DNA from: Flavobacteriales bacterium UBA952 | Lineage (GTDB): Bacteria; Bacteroidota; Bacteroidia; Flavobacteriales_D; Crocinitomicaceae | Assembly: GCA_905182495.1 (NCBI GenBank) | Contig: CAJJBU010000002.1 | Span: forward strand, 1 to 64,000 | Reading direction: 5' to 3' | DNA length: 64,000 bases | Part shown: in pieces, positions 30,346 to 40,486 of the stretch | Numbering within the stretch: position 1 is the stretch's first letter | Layout of the letters: every line of letters starts with the position of its first letter | Position numbers and translations under genes: made by a program | The notes under the pieces: model-generated | Told to the model about the DNA's origin: nothing | The model's database searches: none | The model's input: the letters and a program-made list of their open reading frames with translations, nothing else

Positions 30346-30651
30346 ATGCAAAATACACAAGGAATTATAAAAAGACCGATTATTACTGAGAAAGCGACTA
30401 TGGCTTCCGAGACTATGAATCGATTTACATTCGAAGTAATGTTGTCTGCAAATAAAATTGAAATCAAGAATGCTGTAGAGAGAATGTACAATGTTCATGT
30501 AACAAAAGTTCGAACCGCAAACTTCGGTGGTGGTAAAGCTTCACTAAAATACACGAACAGAGGTATTGTTCGTGAGAAAGCAAAAAAATGGAAAAAAGCC
30601 ATTGTTAGTGTTGCTGAAGGAGAAACAATCGATTTATTTAATAACTATTAA
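30346..30651 (+). CDS. rplW: 50S ribosomal protein L23
   Basis: A 101-residue protein at the tunnel exit, the docking site for trigger factor and SRP. The sequence has [16 protein letters not shown] at the start and the conserved [20 protein letters not shown]. It lies five bases after rplD and twelve before rplB. Confidence 0.97.
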   Translation: MQNTQGIIKRPIITEKATMASETMNRFTFEVMLSANKIEIKNAVERMYNVHVTKVRTANFGGGKASLKYTNRGIVREKAKKWKKAIVSVAEGETIDLFNNY

Positions 30652-30662
30652 CGACTAAAAAA

Positions 30663-31487
30663 ATGAGTCTTAAAAAGTTTAAACCAACCACGCCTGGGCA
30701 AAGACATAAAGTTGCATTGCAATTTGATGAAGTAACAAAGTCTACACCCGAAAAGTCGTTGGTTGCTAGTAAGAAAAAATCTGGTGGTCGTAATAACGAC
30801 GGTAAAATGACTATGCGTCACATCGGTGGTGGTCATAAGCAGAAATATAGAATTGTTGATTTTAAAAGAAACAAATTTGATATTCCTGCTACTGTAAACG
30901 CTATTGAATACGATCCAAACAGAACCGCTAATATTGCACTTTTGTTTTATGCTGATGGTGAAAAGCGTTACATCATTGCTCCAAGTGGTTTGAAAGTTGG
31001 AGACACAGTGCTATCAGGAAAAACTGCTACACCAGTAGTAGGTCATGCAATGTATCTATCCGATATTCCATTAGGAACGATGATTCATAACATTGAAATG
31101 CAACCTGGAAAAGGTGGTTCAATATCAAGAGGTGCCGGAACTTACGCGCAGTTAAATGCTCGAGATGGAAAATATGCAACTATCAAAATGCCATCTGGAG
31201 AAACAAGAATGATTTTGATCACTTGTTTGGCAACAATAGGATCTGTTTCTAACGCGGAGCATAATCTTACTGTTTCTGGAAAAGCTGGTCGTTCAAGATG
31301 GTTAGGAAGAAGACCTAGAGTTAGACCAACAGTAATGAATCCAGTTGATCACCCAATGGGTGGTGGTGAAGGAAAGAATTCTGGAGGTCACCCAAGATCT
31401 AGAAATGGAATTCCTGCCAAAGGATACAAAACAAGAGCTAAGAGTAAATACTCTGACAAGTTTATTATTGAAAGAAGAAAAAAATAG
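30663..31487 (+). CDS. rplB: 50S ribosomal protein L2
   Basis: A 274-residue protein needed for subunit joining and peptidyl transfer. It contains [23 protein letters not shown] and the C-terminal signature [15 protein letters not shown], in which the residue after HP is Met instead of the His of E. coli. It ends with a basic tail. It is 10 bases from rpsS. Confidence 0.98.
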   Translation: MSLKKFKPTTPGQRHKVALQFDEVTKSTPEKSLVASKKKSGGRNNDGKMTMRHIGGGHKQKYRIVDFKRNKFDIPATVNAIEYDPNRTANIALLFYADGEKRYIIAPSGLKVGDTVLSGKTATPVVGHAMYLSDIPLGTMIHNIEMQPGKGGSISRGAGTYAQLNARDGKYATIKMPSGETRMILITCLATIGSVSNAEHNLTVSGKAGRSRWLGRRPRVRPTVMNPVDHPMGGGEGKNSGGHPRSRNGIPAKGYKTRAKSKYSDKFIIERRKK

Positions 31488-31497
31488 ATATTAGAAT

Positions 31498-31770
31498 ATG
31501 AGTCGTTCATTAAAAAAACCGCCTTTCGTCCATTACAAGCTCATGAAAAGAGTTGATGATTCGAAAACAGCAAACAGCAAGTCCGTGATAAAAACATGGT
31601 CAAGAGCCTCTACAATTACTCCAGAGTTTGTAGGGATGACATTTGCAGTTCACAATGGTAATAAATTTATCCCCGTGTTTGTCACTGAGAATATGGTAGG
31701 TCACAAATTAGGAGAATTTGCGCCAACCAGAACCTTTAGAGGACATGGTGGTAAAAACAAAAAACGCTAA
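31498..31770 (+). CDS. rpsS: 30S ribosomal protein S19
   Basis: A 90-residue head protein that pairs with S13 at the A-site finger. It opens [18 protein letters not shown] and ends with [23 protein letters not shown] split over its last 25 residues. Normal length, typical position between rplB and rplV. Confidence 0.97.
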   Translation: MSRSLKKPPFVHYKLMKRVDDSKTANSKSVIKTWSRASTITPEFVGMTFAVHNGNKFIPVFVTENMVGHKLGEFAPTRTFRGHGGKNKKR

Positions 31771-31781
31771 GAAAATTAGTT

Positions 31782-32177
31782 ATGGGAGCAAGAAAACGTT
31801 TACGAGCAGAAGCACTTAAAGCTGAAAAAAACACGATTGCAATTGCGCAATTAAGAAAGTCGCCTATTTCACCTAGAAAGATGAGATTGGCTGCAGATTT
31901 GATTCGTGGGATTGAAGTGAATAAGGCTTTAAATATTTTACAATTCAGTAGTAAAGATGCTGCTAAAAGTCTTGAAAAACTTTTAAGATCAGCTATTGCT
32001 AACTGGGAACAAAAAAATGAAGAATCAGATATCACTGAGGAAACATTATTAGTAACTAAAATTGAAGTTGGTGGTGGCGCTATGCTAAAGAGAATTAGAC
32101 CTGCACCTCAGGGAAGAGCGCATAGAATTAGAAAGAGATCAAATCATGTTACCATCGTTGTTGGTGGGTCAAAATAA
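31782..32177 (+). CDS. rplV: 50S ribosomal protein L22
   Basis: A 131-residue protein whose beta-hairpin lines the exit tunnel. [19 protein letters not shown] marks the globular start, and [20 protein letters not shown] the hairpin. It has a short extra N-terminal stretch ([15 protein letters not shown]) compared with E. coli L22. It lies 11 bases after rpsS. Confidence 0.96.
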   Translation: MGARKRLRAEALKAEKNTIAIAQLRKSPISPRKMRLAADLIRGIEVNKALNILQFSSKDAAKSLEKLLRSAIANWEQKNEESDITEETLLVTKIEVGGGAMLKRIRPAPQGRAHRIRKRSNHVTIVVGGSK

Positions 32178-32185
32178 TTATAGAA

Positions 32186-32902
32186 ATGGGACAAAAAACA
32201 AATCCAATTGGTAATAGACTAGGTTACATCCAAGGGTGGGAATCTAACTGGTTTGGTGGTTCTAAATACGGTGATAAACTCGTAGAAGATGACAAAATCA
32301 GAAAATACTTAAAAGCACGTTTAGTGAAAGCAAGTATCTCAAAGATTATCATTGAAAGAACTTTAAAACTGGTTACTGTTACAATAAATACTGCGCGTCC
32401 AGGAGTCATTATTGGTAAGGGTGGTCAGGAAGTTGATAAGCTTAAAGAGGAACTTAAAAAATTAACTCAAAAAGAAATCCAAATCAACATTTTTGAGGTT
32501 AAAAGACCTGAGCTTGATGCACGTCTTGTTGCCGATGCTGTTGCACGTCAATTAGAAGCACGTATTTCTTTCAGAAGAGCTATTAAAATGGCAATTGCAG
32601 GAACCATGCGTATGGGAGCTGAAGGAATTAAGATCAAAATCTCTGGTCGATTGAACGGAGCTGAGATGGCAAGATCTGAAATGTACAAAGATGGTAGAAC
32701 GCCTCTTCATACTTTTAGAGCAGACATCGATTATGCTTTAGCAGAAGCACATACTACCTATGGAAGATTAGGAATTAAGGTATGGATTTGTAAAGGTGAA
32801 GTTTACGGTAAACGAGATCTATCTCCTAATATTGGAATGGGTTCACAATCTAAATCTGGAGGAATGAGAAAGCCAGGTATGCCAAATAGAAAGAAAAAAT
32901 AA
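32186..32902 (+). CDS. rpsC: 30S ribosomal protein S3
   Basis: A 238-residue protein at the mRNA entry tunnel with helicase-related contacts. The KH domain shows as [21 protein letters not shown] (residues about 71-91), followed by [21 protein letters not shown]. The tail is Gly/Lys-rich. It begins eight bases after rplV. Confidence 0.98.
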   Translation: MGQKTNPIGNRLGYIQGWESNWFGGSKYGDKLVEDDKIRKYLKARLVKASISKIIIERTLKLVTVTINTARPGVIIGKGGQEVDKLKEELKKLTQKEIQINIFEVKRPELDARLVADAVARQLEARISFRRAIKMAIAGTMRMGAEGIKIKISGRLNGAEMARSEMYKDGRTPLHTFRADIDYALAEAHTTYGRLGIKVWICKGEVYGKRDLSPNIGMGSQSKSGGMRKPGMPNRKKK

Positions 32903-32918
32903 TTTAGAATAAAGAACA

Positions 32919-33347
32919 ATGTTACAGCCTAAGAAAACAAAATTTAGAAAAGCGCAAAAAGGTAGAAACCGAGGTTTAGCGCACAGAGGTTCTACTATTG
33001 CATTTGGTTCTTTTGGTCTTAAGACCTTAGAGCCAGGCTGGATTACTTCACGTCAAATCGAGGCATCCAGGATTGCTGTCACTAGACATATGAAACGTCA
33101 AGGACAAGTTTGGATTCGCGTATTTCCAGACAAGCCAGTAACGTCTAAGCCAGCTGAGGTCAGGATGGGTAAAGGTAAAGGAGCACCGAGTCATTGGGTA
33201 GCAGTAGTTCGACCAGGTAGAATTCTTTTTGAAACTGATGGTGTACCTTATGAAGATGCAAAGGAAGCCTTAAGACTAGCTGCGCAAAAGTTGCCTGTTA
33301 AATGTAAATTCATTGTCCGCAATGATTATGTGGTACCAGTAAAATAA
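32919..33347 (+). CDS. rplP: 50S ribosomal protein L16
   Basis: A 142-residue protein by the A-site of the large subunit. It begins [17 protein letters not shown] and contains [21 protein letters not shown]. The motif [12 protein letters not shown] includes the region around the arginine hydroxylated in some bacteria. Standard size and position. Confidence 0.98.
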   Translation: MLQPKKTKFRKAQKGRNRGLAHRGSTIAFGSFGLKTLEPGWITSRQIEASRIAVTRHMKRQGQVWIRVFPDKPVTSKPAEVRMGKGKGAPSHWVAVVRPGRILFETDGVPYEDAKEALRLAAQKLPVKCKFIVRNDYVVPVK

Positions 33348-33351
33348 GATC

Positions 33352-33546
33352 ATGACACAACAAGAAATAATAAAATTGTCTGACGAAGATTTAAATAATC
33401 GTTTGACTGACTTCCAGTCTCAAATGGAAACTTTGAAATTAACTCACAAAATGGCTCCCATTGAAAATCCTTTGAGAATCAGAAGTATGAGAAAGTTGAT
33501 CGCTAGATTGAATACGGAAGTAACTAATAGAAAAGTGAAAGCTTAA
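33352..33546 (+). CDS. rpmC: 50S ribosomal protein L29
   Basis: A 64-residue two-helix protein near the tunnel exit. The sequence shows the typical [25 protein letters not shown] and a C-terminal LIARLNTEV helix. It starts four bases after rplP, with a short gap to rpsQ. Confidence 0.95.
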   Translation: MTQQEIIKLSDEDLNNRLTDFQSQMETLKLTHKMAPIENPLRIRSMRKLIARLNTEVTNRKVKA

Positions 33547-33557
33547 TAATATTGCAA

Positions 33558-33815
33558 ATGGAAAAGCGAAATTTAAGAAAAGAAAGAATTGGGATCGTTA
33601 CTAGCGATAAAATGGACAAGTCCGTTGTCGTAGCTGTAGAGCGAAAAGTAAAGCACCCGAAGTATGGGAAATTTGTGAAGATGACTTCCAAATTTGTTGC
33701 TCATGACGAAACAAACGATTGTAATATCGGTGATACTGTGAAAATTATGGAATCACGTCCTTTGAGTAAAAACAAGAATTGGAGATTAGTAGAAATCCTC
33801 GAAAGAGCTAAATAA
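33558..33815 (+). CDS. rpsQ: 30S ribosomal protein S17
   Basis: An 85-residue OB-fold protein binding 16S rRNA. The ATG at 33558, giving [14 protein letters not shown], is preferred to an in-frame TTG six bases earlier. The core has [22 protein letters not shown]. It lies 11 bases after rpmC. Confidence 0.96.
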   Translation: MEKRNLRKERIGIVTSDKMDKSVVVAVERKVKHPKYGKFVKMTSKFVAHDETNDCNIGDTVKIMESRPLSKNKNWRLVEILERAK

Positions 33816-33824
33816 ACTTGTATA

Positions 33825-34193
33825 ATGATACAAACAGAATCAAGACTAGGAGTAGCAGATAATTCAGGAGCCAAAGAGGTATTATGTATCCGCGTATTAG
33901 GTGGTACTAAAAGAAGATATGCTTCAATTGGTGACAAGATTGTTGTGACTGTAAAAAGCGCTATGCCAAATGGTCAAATAAAGAAAGGAACTGTTCAGAA
34001 AGCAGTTGTCGTTCGAACAAAAAAAGAAATTAGAAGACCAGATGGTTCTTATATTCGATTCGATGACAATGCCTGTGTAATTCTTAACCAAACTGGTGAG
34101 ATGAGAGGGACACGTATCTTCGGCCCTGTGGCCAGAGAGCTTAGAGATAGCAACTTTATGAAAATTGTTTCACTAGCACCAGAAGTGCTTTAA
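33825..34193 (+). CDS. rplN: 50S ribosomal protein L14
   Basis: A 122-residue protein at the subunit interface, where ribosome-silencing factor binds. It begins [22 protein letters not shown] and ends [15 protein letters not shown]. It lies nine bases after rpsQ. Confidence 0.98.
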   Translation: MIQTESRLGVADNSGAKEVLCIRVLGGTKRRYASIGDKIVVTVKSAMPNGQIKKGTVQKAVVVRTKKEIRRPDGSYIRFDDNACVILNQTGEMRGTRIFGPVARELRDSNFMKIVSLAPEVL

Positions 34194-34203
34194 AAAGTTT
34201 AAA

Positions 34204-34521
34204 ATGCAAAAGAAACTACATATAAAAATAGGTGATACTGTTAAGGCAATCACAGGTGAATCCAAAGGTCAAGAAGGAAAAGTTCTTGGGGTCGACCGAA
34301 ATAAGCTTAGAGCTACGGTAGAAGGATTAAACATGATTAAAAAACACGTTAAGCCAAGTGCTACTAATCCTCAAGGAAGTATTGAGGAACTAGAAGGGAC
34401 GATTCATATTTCTAACTTAATGTTAGTTGCGAATGGTGAAGCTACTCGAACGGGTAAGCGTCTCGATGAAAAAGGAAAATTAACTAGATATTCAAAAAAA
34501 TCAGGGGAGGTGATTAAGTAA
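34204..34521 (+). CDS. rplX: 50S ribosomal protein L24
   Basis: A 105-residue KOW-domain assembly-initiator protein. The KOW motif [20 protein letters not shown] lies at residues 9-28, followed by [18 protein letters not shown]. The stop shares its last base with the start of rplE (TAATG), a coupled pair. Confidence 0.97.
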   Translation: MQKKLHIKIGDTVKAITGESKGQEGKVLGVDRNKLRATVEGLNMIKKHVKPSATNPQGSIEELEGTIHISNLMLVANGEATRTGKRLDEKGKLTRYSKKSGEVIK

Positions 34522-35072
34522 TGAGCTACAGACCAAGATTAAAAGAAAAGTACAATTCAGAAATTGTAAAGACATTAACAGACAAGTTTGGTTATACGTC
34601 GTTAATGAGTGTGCCTAAGTTGACTAAAATTGTTTTGAGTCAAGGAATGGGAGATGCCGTTGCAGACAAAAAGCTAATTGATAGCGCCGCAGCAGATCTT
34701 TCAAAAATTGCTGGTCAAAAAGCGATTACGACCTTATCCAAAAAAGATATTTCAAATTTCAAATTGAGAAAGGGAATGCCAATTGGTACGAAAGTAACGC
34801 TAAGAGGAGATAAAATGTATGACTTTTTAGATCGTTTACTTGCCGTTTCACTTCCAAGAACTAGAGACTTTAGAGGAATCAATCCAAAAGGTTTTGACGG
34901 TAGAGGGAATTTCAACCTCGGTGTTAAAGAACATATTATTTTCCCAGAAATCGATATAGACAAAGTAAACCGAATCCTTGGAATGGATATCACGTTTGTT
35001 ACGACTGCTGAGAACGATGAAGAAGCAAAGGCTTTATTAGACGAGTTTGGATTTCCATTTATTAAAAATTAG
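34521..35072 (+). CDS. rplE: 50S ribosomal protein L5
   Basis: A 183-residue 5S-rRNA-binding protein in the central protuberance. The sequence has [41 protein letters not shown] and [19 protein letters not shown]. Start overlaps rplX by one base; rpsN follows after three bases. Confidence 0.98.
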   Translation: MSYRPRLKEKYNSEIVKTLTDKFGYTSLMSVPKLTKIVLSQGMGDAVADKKLIDSAAADLSKIAGQKAITTLSKKDISNFKLRKGMPIGTKVTLRGDKMYDFLDRLLAVSLPRTRDFRGINPKGFDGRGNFNLGVKEHIIFPEIDIDKVNRILGMDITFVTTAENDEEAKALLDEFGFPFIKN

Positions 35073-35075
35073 AAA

Positions 35076-35390
35076 ATGGCAAAAGAATCAATGAAAGCGC
35101 GTGAGCGCAAAAGAGAAAGGTTAGCTGCTCGATACGCATCAAAACGTGAAGAGCTTACTAAAATTTTAAAATCAACCGATGCATCTGAAGAAATTCAAAA
35201 TGCAAAATGGGATGCTATGATGAAGATTCAAAAGCTCCCTGCTAATTCCTCTAAAGTTAGACTTCACAATAGATGTGGCTTAACTGGAAGACCAAGAGGA
35301 TATATGCGTCAGTTTGGTATTTCAAGAGTAACCTTTAGAGAAATGGCTTTATCTGGTAAAATACCAGGTGTTAAAAAAGCAAGTTGGTAA
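35076..35390 (+). CDS. rpsN: 30S ribosomal protein S14 (zinc-free form)
   Basis: A 104-residue head protein of the long, cysteine-poor type. The zinc ribbon (CxxC..CxxC) of short S14 is absent: only one Cys is present, in [18 protein letters not shown]. It lies three bases after rplE, in standard spc order. Confidence 0.97.
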   Translation: MAKESMKARERKRERLAARYASKREELTKILKSTDASEEIQNAKWDAMMKIQKLPANSSKVRLHNRCGLTGRPRGYMRQFGISRVTFREMALSGKIPGVKKASW

Positions 35391-35410
35391 TTAATAAAAT
35401 TTAGAAAGAA

Positions 35411-35809
35411 ATGAATACAGATCCAATAGCTGACTTTTTAACTCGAATTAGAAATGCGAGTGCAGCAGGTTTGAAAATTGTTGAAATACCAGGTTCAAAC
35501 GTTAAGAGAGCAATGACTGAAATATTGTTTGATCAAGGATTTATCTTAAACTTCAAATTTGAAGAAGATGATAAACAAGGAATTATCAAAGTTGCACTTA
35601 AGTACAATGATTCAACCAAGGTTCCAGCAATCACAAATATTCAAAGAGCTTCTCGCCCAGGTTTAAGAAAATATTCTGGATCAACATCGATGCCAAGAGT
35701 TTTAAATGGCTTAGGCATTTCAATTATATCGACTTCAAAGGGAGTAATTACAGGAAAGCAAGCTACTAAATTGAATATCGGTGGTGAAGTACTTTGCTAC
35801 GTATATTAA
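35411..35809 (+). CDS. rpsH: 30S ribosomal protein S8
   Basis: A 132-residue central-domain protein and, in enterobacteria, the translational repressor of the spc operon. It opens MNTDPIADFLTRIRNASAAG and ends with the conserved VLNGLGISIISTSKGVI and GEVLCYVY. It lies 20 bases after rpsN and 11 before rplF. Confidence 0.98.
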   Translation: MNTDPIADFLTRIRNASAAGLKIVEIPGSNVKRAMTEILFDQGFILNFKFEEDDKQGIIKVALKYNDSTKVPAITNIQRASRPGLRKYSGSTSMPRVLNGLGISIISTSKGVITGKQATKLNIGGEVLCYVY

Positions 35810-35820
35810 AAAATAGAAAA

Positions 35821-36375
35821 ATGTCAAGAATAGGAAATGCACCCATTACAATACCTGAAGGAGTTGAAATATCTCACTCTAATGGCGTTGTAACTGTAAA
35901 AGGTAAAAAAGGAGAATTATCTCAAGAAATGGATGACGTTGTTTCAATGAAAATAGAAGACAATGTAATCTCATTCTCTAGAACATCTGATGATCCAGCT
36001 GTTAGATCCAAACATGGCCTTTACAGGTCTTTAATGAACAACATGATTATTGGTGTTTCTGAAGGATTTAAAAAGCAAATGCAAGTTATTGGTGTTGGTT
36101 ACAGAGCTGTAGCTAAAGGCCAATTATTAGAATTAGCACTTGGATATTCACATGCGATTATATTAGAAATTCCATCTGAGATTAAAATTACTACTGTATC
36201 TGAAAAAGGTAAAGCACCAGTTGTTAGCCTTGAGTCACATGACAAACAACTTTTAGGTCAAGTAGCTTCTAAAATCAGATCATTACGAAAGCCTGAGCCA
36301 TACAAAGGAAAAGGTATTCGCTACATGGGAGAAGAAGTAAGAAGAAAAGCTGGTAAAGCTGCCGCTAAGAAATAA
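35821..36375 (+). CDS. rplF: 50S ribosomal protein L6
   Basis: A 184-residue two-domain protein by the GTPase-associated centre. The ATG at 35821 (MSRIGNAPITIPEGV) is the family start; an in-frame ATG 27 bases earlier overlaps rpsH and is unlikely. Domain signatures are YRSLMNNMIIGVSEGF and KPEPYKGKGIRYMGE. Confidence 0.98.
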   Translation: MSRIGNAPITIPEGVEISHSNGVVTVKGKKGELSQEMDDVVSMKIEDNVISFSRTSDDPAVRSKHGLYRSLMNNMIIGVSEGFKKQMQVIGVGYRAVAKGQLLELALGYSHAIILEIPSEIKITTVSEKGKAPVVSLESHDKQLLGQVASKIRSLRKPEPYKGKGIRYMGEEVRRKAGKAAAKK

Positions 36376-36391
36376 TTATTAAGATAAAGAA

Positions 36392-36745
36392 ATGGCAAAT
36401 AGAAAAGTTCTAAGAAGAGCAAAAATTAAAAGAAGAATTCGGAAGAAAGTTTTCGGAACTTCAACTATTCCAAGGTTATCCGTATTCAGAAGCAACAAGC
36501 AAATTTATGCGCAACTGATTGATGACTTAACGGGTAAAACACTAGCATCTTCCGGTTCATTAAAGAATGAAGATGCACAAAATGGAAACAAAACAAGTCA
36601 GGCGACCATTGTCGGTAAATCAATAGCTGAAAGAGCTAAAGAGTCTGGAATTGAAACTGTAGTTTTCGATAGAAACGGATATTTATATCACGGTAGAGTT
36701 AAATCATTAGCTGAATCAGCTAGAGAAGGAGGATTAAAATTTTAA
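36392..36745 (+). CDS. rplR: 50S ribosomal protein L18
   Basis: A 117-residue 5S-rRNA-binding protein that works with L5. It shows [21 protein letters not shown] near the start and [23 protein letters not shown] at the end. Spacing to rpsE is three bases. Confidence 0.97.
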   Translation: MANRKVLRRAKIKRRIRKKVFGTSTIPRLSVFRSNKQIYAQLIDDLTGKTLASSGSLKNEDAQNGNKTSQATIVGKSIAERAKESGIETVVFDRNGYLYHGRVKSLAESAREGGLKF

Positions 36746-36748
36746 ATT

Positions 36749-37267
36749 ATGGCAACTCAAATTTTAAATCGCGTTAAAGCCGCGGATATTGAACTTAAAG
36801 ACAAACTTGTTGCAATCAACAGGGTGACTAAAGTAACTAAGGGTGGTAGAACATTCAGCTTTTCAGCAATTGTTGTTGTCGGAGACGAAAACGGAATTGT
36901 AGGTCATGGCCTTGGTAAAGCAAAAGAAGTTGTAGAAGCCATTACAAAAGGTATTGATGATGCAAAAAAGAACTTAATTAAAGTTCCTATTGCAAGAGGT
37001 ACTGTTCCTCATACCCAAAAAGGAAAGTATGGCGGAGCTAAAGTTCTTTTAAAGCCTGCTTCTGATGGTACGGGAGTTATTGCGGGTGGTGCAATGCGTG
37101 CAGTTTTAGAGAGTGTAGGCGTATCAAATGTACTTGCCAAATCGCAAGGCTCATCGAACCCTCACAACGTTGTTAAAGCAACAATAGATGCTTTATCTCA
37201 AATGAGAGATGCTGTGGCAGTTGCTAAACAAAGAGGAATCAATTTAGACAAGATTTTTAACGGTTAA
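36749..37267 (+). CDS. rpsE: 30S ribosomal protein S5
   Basis: A 172-residue protein at the mRNA entry site, important for accuracy and the target of spectinomycin-resistance mutations. It has [24 protein letters not shown] and [13 protein letters not shown]. The spectinomycin loop appears wild type (VTKGGR). rpmD follows after 11 bases. Confidence 0.98.
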   Translation: MATQILNRVKAADIELKDKLVAINRVTKVTKGGRTFSFSAIVVVGDENGIVGHGLGKAKEVVEAITKGIDDAKKNLIKVPIARGTVPHTQKGKYGGAKVLLKPASDGTGVIAGGAMRAVLESVGVSNVLAKSQGSSNPHNVVKATIDALSQMRDAVAVAKQRGINLDKIFNG

Positions 37268-37278
37268 TTCAATAGAAA

Positions 37279-37458
37279 ATGAGTACGATTAAAATAAAGC
37301 AAACCAGAAGTGCCATCAATAGACCGGCAAATCAGAAAGCAACAATCAAGGCCTTAGGTTTTAGAAAATTAAACCAAGAAATTGAAAAAGAGGCGACACC
37401 TCAAATATTAGGAATGATTAATAAGGTAAAACACCTTATTGAAATAATAGAAAAATAA
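37279..37458 (+). CDS. rpmD: 50S ribosomal protein L30
   Basis: A 59-residue protein, small enough to be overlooked. It reads MSTIKIKQTRSAINRPANQK, then KALGFRKLNQEIEKEATPQILGM and a C-terminal helix, matching L30. It sits exactly between rpsE and rplO, as in the spc operon of other bacteria, with short gaps on both sides. Confidence 0.93.
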   Translation: MSTIKIKQTRSAINRPANQKATIKALGFRKLNQEIEKEATPQILGMINKVKHLIEIIEK

Positions 37459-37465
37459 TTAGAAA

Positions 37466-37912
37466 ATGAGTTTACATAATCTAACACCAGCAAAAGGATC
37501 TGTTAAAAAAGTGAAGCGAATTGCTCGTGGACAAGGAAGCGGATATGGCGGTACCTCAACTAGAGGACATAAAGGCGCAAAATCAAGATCAGGTTACAAA
37601 ACTAAGATTGGTTTTGAAGGTGGTCAAATGCCATTGCAACGTAGAGTTCCTAAATTCGGATTCAAGAACATTAATCGCGTAGAGTATAAAGCGGTGAATC
37701 TCGCGAGCCTAGAAATGCTTGCAAGTGAAAAAGGCATAACAGAATTTACTATAGACACGTTCATGGATAATGGGTTAACCTCTAGTAATGACCTAGTGAA
37801 AGTTTTAGGAAGAGGTGATTTAAAATCTAAAATAACAGTAAGTGCACATGGGTTTTCTAAAGCAGCAATTACTGCAATTGAAGCTCAAGGTGGTGTATGT
37901 ACAAAAATCTAA
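37466..37912 (+). CDS. rplO: 50S ribosomal protein L15
   Basis: A 148-residue protein with a long basic N-terminal extension. It has the start LHNLTPAKGSVKKVKRIARGQGSG and the conserved GFEGGQMPLQRRVPKFGF. rpmD lies seven bases upstream and secY follows after 23 bases. Confidence 0.97.
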   Translation: MSLHNLTPAKGSVKKVKRIARGQGSGYGGTSTRGHKGAKSRSGYKTKIGFEGGQMPLQRRVPKFGFKNINRVEYKAVNLASLEMLASEKGITEFTIDTFMDNGLTSSNDLVKVLGRGDLKSKITVSAHGFSKAAITAIEAQGGVCTKI

Positions 37913-37913
37913 C

Positions 37914-37921
37914 TATCTTTG
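37914..37921 (+). promoter_or_regulatory. Possible internal promoter (-7 box) before secY
   Basis: TATCTTTG fits TAnnTTTG and starts two bases after the rplO stop. No TTG box is evident at the right distance, so it may be weak or fortuitous. It would give secY a very short leader. Confidence 0.3.
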
Positions 37922-37935
37922 CCAACTTTTGAACC

Positions 37936-39276
37936 ATGAAAAGATTTATACAAAATATTAAAAACATATGGAAAGTCGAGGAGTTACGTTCTCGTATCCT
38001 CCTTACGTTAGGTTTAATTCTAATTTATAGAATTGGATCTTTTGTTGTGCTGCCGGGTGTAAATTATGCTGCTTTGGTTCAGACTTCAGGTGATCAAAAT
38101 AATACTTTAGAAAACCTATTGTCTCTGTTCTCAGGAGGTGGTTTTACAAATGCTTCTATTATGGCATTGGGTATCATGCCTTATATTAGTGCTTCGATTA
38201 TCATGCAACTTCTTGGAATGGCTGTACCTGCTGTTCAGAAAATGCAAAACGAAGGAGAATCTGGAAGAAAACAAATTAACAATTATACAAGAATACTTAC
38301 GATTGCAATTTGTGCACTTCAAGCACCTAGTTATTTAAATCTTTATTTAAGTGGTAAAGGAGCTATCCCAGCTGACGCAACTCAATATTGGTGGGTTCAA
38401 ACAACTATTATCCTAATTGCCGGAGCAATGTTTGCTGTTTGGTTGGGAGAACGTATTACTGAAAAAGGAATTGGAAATGGTATCTCTTTATTGATTACAG
38501 TTGGTATCTTATCTAGACTTCCTGGTTCGTTTTTCGCTGAATTTGGCGCATCCGTTGGACAAGGAAACCTCATTAAATTAGTTGTAGAAATGGTAGCCTT
38601 CATGGTTGTCGTACTTGCAACTATACTGGTCGTCCAAGGTGTAAGAAGAATCCCACTTAACACAGCTAAAAGAGTTGTAGGAGCAAGAGCTGCTAGCGAC
38701 CAAGGTTCGAGAAATTATTTACCTATTAAGGTCAACGCTAGTGGTGTAATGCCAATAATTTTTGCCCAGGCAATAATGACCGTTCCCGTAATGCTTTTTG
38801 CTTCTGCCGATGGCACTGGTAATTGGTTCACAAGAACACTAGGTGATATATATGGTTTAAGTTATAACCTACTTTTAGCATTGCTGATCGTTGTCTTCAC
38901 ATATTTCTACACGGCTATTATGATCAACCCGAGTAAAATCGCAGATGATCTAAAGAAAAGTGGTGGTTTCATACCCGGTGTTCGTCCTGGTGAAGAAACT
39001 TCAAATCATATTGATAGTGTCGTATCGAGAATTACTTTTCCCGGTTCATTGTTTTTAGCCATCATCGCTATAGTGCCTGCTATCGCAAAGTTATCAGGCG
39101 TAAATGACGGCTTTGCTATGTTCTTTGGGGGAACTTCTCTTCTAATTATGGTTGGTGTCGTTCTTGATACACTACAACAAATTGAAACATACCAATTAAA
39201 CCGTCACATGGATACCTTAATGGAAGGTACTCGTGTTCGCGGTAGAAAAGGTGCAAATGAACTATCTGGATTTTAA
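37936..39276 (+). CDS. secY: Preprotein translocase subunit SecY
   Basis: The 446-residue channel protein of the Sec translocon, with about ten membrane helices. Signatures include ELRSRILLTLGLILIYRIGSF near the start, plug-region PGVNYAALVQ, and FFYTAIMINPSKIADDLKKSGGF with GVRPGEETSNHI. Located at the end of the spc operon, the usual site. secG is at 10.3 kb and secE is not in the window. Confidence 0.98.
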   Translation: MKRFIQNIKNIWKVEELRSRILLTLGLILIYRIGSFVVLPGVNYAALVQTSGDQNNTLENLLSLFSGGGFTNASIMALGIMPYISASIIMQLLGMAVPAVQKMQNEGESGRKQINNYTRILTIAICALQAPSYLNLYLSGKGAIPADATQYWWVQTTIILIAGAMFAVWLGERITEKGIGNGISLLITVGILSRLPGSFFAEFGASVGQGNLIKLVVEMVAFMVVVLATILVVQGVRRIPLNTAKRVVGARAASDQGSRNYLPIKVNASGVMPIIFAQAIMTVPVMLFASADGTGNWFTRTLGDIYGLSYNLLLALLIVVFTYFYTAIMINPSKIADDLKKSGGFIPGVRPGEETSNHIDSVVSRITFPGSLFLAIIAIVPAIAKLSGVNDGFAMFFGGTSLLIMVGVVLDTLQQIETYQLNRHMDTLMEGTRVRGRKGANELSGF

Positions 39277-39279
39277 TAT

Positions 39280-39498
39280 ATGGCAAAACAAGCATCAATA
39301 GAACAAGACGGAATCATTGAGGAAGCACTTCCCAATGCAATGTTTAGAGTGAAACTTGAAAACGAGCATGTTATTACCGCTCACATATCAGGGAAAATGA
39401 GAATGTATTATATTAAAATATTGCCAGGAGATAAGGTGAAAGTGGAGATGTCTCCGTATGATTTAAGTAAAGGAAGAATAACATTTCGTTATAAATAA
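39280..39498 (+). CDS. infA: Translation initiation factor IF-1
   Basis: A 72-residue OB-fold factor that binds the A site during initiation. The sequence [31 protein letters not shown] (split here into its two parts at residue 20) and [15 protein letters not shown] at the end are characteristic. It lies three bases after secY. Confidence 0.97.
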   Translation: MAKQASIEQDGIIEEALPNAMFRVKLENEHVITAHISGKMRMYYIKILPGDKVKVEMSPYDLSKGRITFRYK

Positions 39499-39512
39499 AA
39501 ATAACAAGGGTA

Positions 39513-39629
39513 ATGAAAGTAAGAGCATCAGTAAAGAAAAGAAGCGCGGATTGTAAAATCGTAAAACGAAAGGGTCGTGTTTACGTTATTAATAAGAAGA
39601 ATCCGAAATTTAAACAAAGACAAGGTTAA
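39513..39629 (+). CDS. rpmJ: 50S ribosomal protein L36 (zinc-free form)
   Basis: A 38-residue protein. It starts [20 protein letters not shown] and ends PKFKQRQG. Zinc-type L36 has three Cys and a His; here only one Cys is left, so it is the zinc-independent form. It lies between infA and rpsM, its usual place. Confidence 0.93.
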   Translation: MKVRASVKKRSADCKIVKRKGRVYVINKKNPKFKQRQG

Positions 39630-39640
39630 TAGTAAGAATT

Positions 39641-40015
39641 ATGGCACGTATTGCAGGAATAGATTTGCCCAAAAATAAAAGAGGTGTTGTTGGATTAACA
39701 TACATCTTTGGAATTGGGAGAAGTACTTCACAAAAAATATTGAAGGAGAATTCAATTGATGAAAACATCAAAGTCCAAGATTGGGATGATGATCAATTAT
39801 CAGCGATTCGAAATTCAATTAACGAAGTAAAGACAGAAGGTCAGCTTAGATCAGAAGTACAATTGAATATAAAAAGACTTATGGATATCGGTTGTGTAAG
39901 AGGAATTCGTCACAGAGCTGGACTTCCACTTAGAGGTCAACGAACCAAAAACAATTCTAGAACCAGAAAAGGGAAAAGAAAAACAGTTGCTAACAAGAAA
40001 AAAGTAACTAAATAA
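39641..40015 (+). CDS. rpsM: 30S ribosomal protein S13
   Basis: A 124-residue head protein contacting tRNA and forming the intersubunit bridge B1. It begins [27 protein letters not shown] and has [19 protein letters not shown]. It starts 11 bases after rpmJ and opens the alpha part of the superoperon. Confidence 0.98.
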   Translation: MARIAGIDLPKNKRGVVGLTYIFGIGRSTSQKILKENSIDENIKVQDWDDDQLSAIRNSINEVKTEGQLRSEVQLNIKRLMDIGCVRGIRHRAGLPLRGQRTKNNSRTRKGKRKTVANKKKVTK

Positions 40016-40030
40016 TAAATAGTTCATATC

Positions 40031-40417
40031 ATGGCGAAAACGAATCAAAAAAATAAAAAGAATGTCAAGATAGATGCTTTGGGTGAAGCGCACATTCAAG
40101 CAAGCTTCAACAACATCATTATCTCTTTGACAAATAATTCTGGACAGGTGATCTCATGGTCCTCTGCTGGTAAAATGGGCTTTAAAGGATCCAAAAAAAA
40201 TACACCTTACGCGGCACAAATTGCTGCTGAGGATTGTTCTAAAGAAGCACATGACTACGGTTTGCGTAAAGTTAAAGTTTACGTTAAAGGACCTGGAGCA
40301 GGTCGAGAATCAGCAATCAGAGCCATCCATAATTCGGGTATCGAAGTTACTGAGATCGTTGACGTAACTCCAATGCCTCATAATGGATGTAGACCTCCTA
40401 AAAGAAGAAGAGTATAA
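40031..40417 (+). CDS. rpsK: 30S ribosomal protein S11
   Basis: A 128-residue platform protein of the small subunit. It contains [24 protein letters not shown] and the C-terminal [17 protein letters not shown]. It is followed by an unusually long 69-base gap before rpsD. Confidence 0.98.
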   Translation: MAKTNQKNKKNVKIDALGEAHIQASFNNIIISLTNNSGQVISWSSAGKMGFKGSKKNTPYAAQIAAEDCSKEAHDYGLRKVKVYVKGPGAGRESAIRAIHNSGIEVTEIVDVTPMPHNGCRPPKRRRV

Positions 40418-40425
40418 AATTAACC

Positions 40426-40469
40426 GGGAATTCAATCATCGAAGGACAATGCCTTAATTCATGATTCCC
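40426..40469 (+). promoter_or_regulatory. Structured leader upstream of rpsD (possible S4 binding site)
   Basis: GGGAAT (40426-40431) and CAT (40437-40439) pair with ATGATTCCC (40461-40469), giving nine base pairs interrupted by a five-base bulge. An inner AAGG/CCTT stem caps the structure. It fills most of the 69-base gap, the longest inside the 17-kb superoperon, directly upstream of the gene for S4. S4 is a known translational autoregulator in other bacteria, so a regulatory RNA is a reasonable inference. Confidence 0.45.
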
Positions 40470-40486
40470 ATCTAAAACTAAATATA

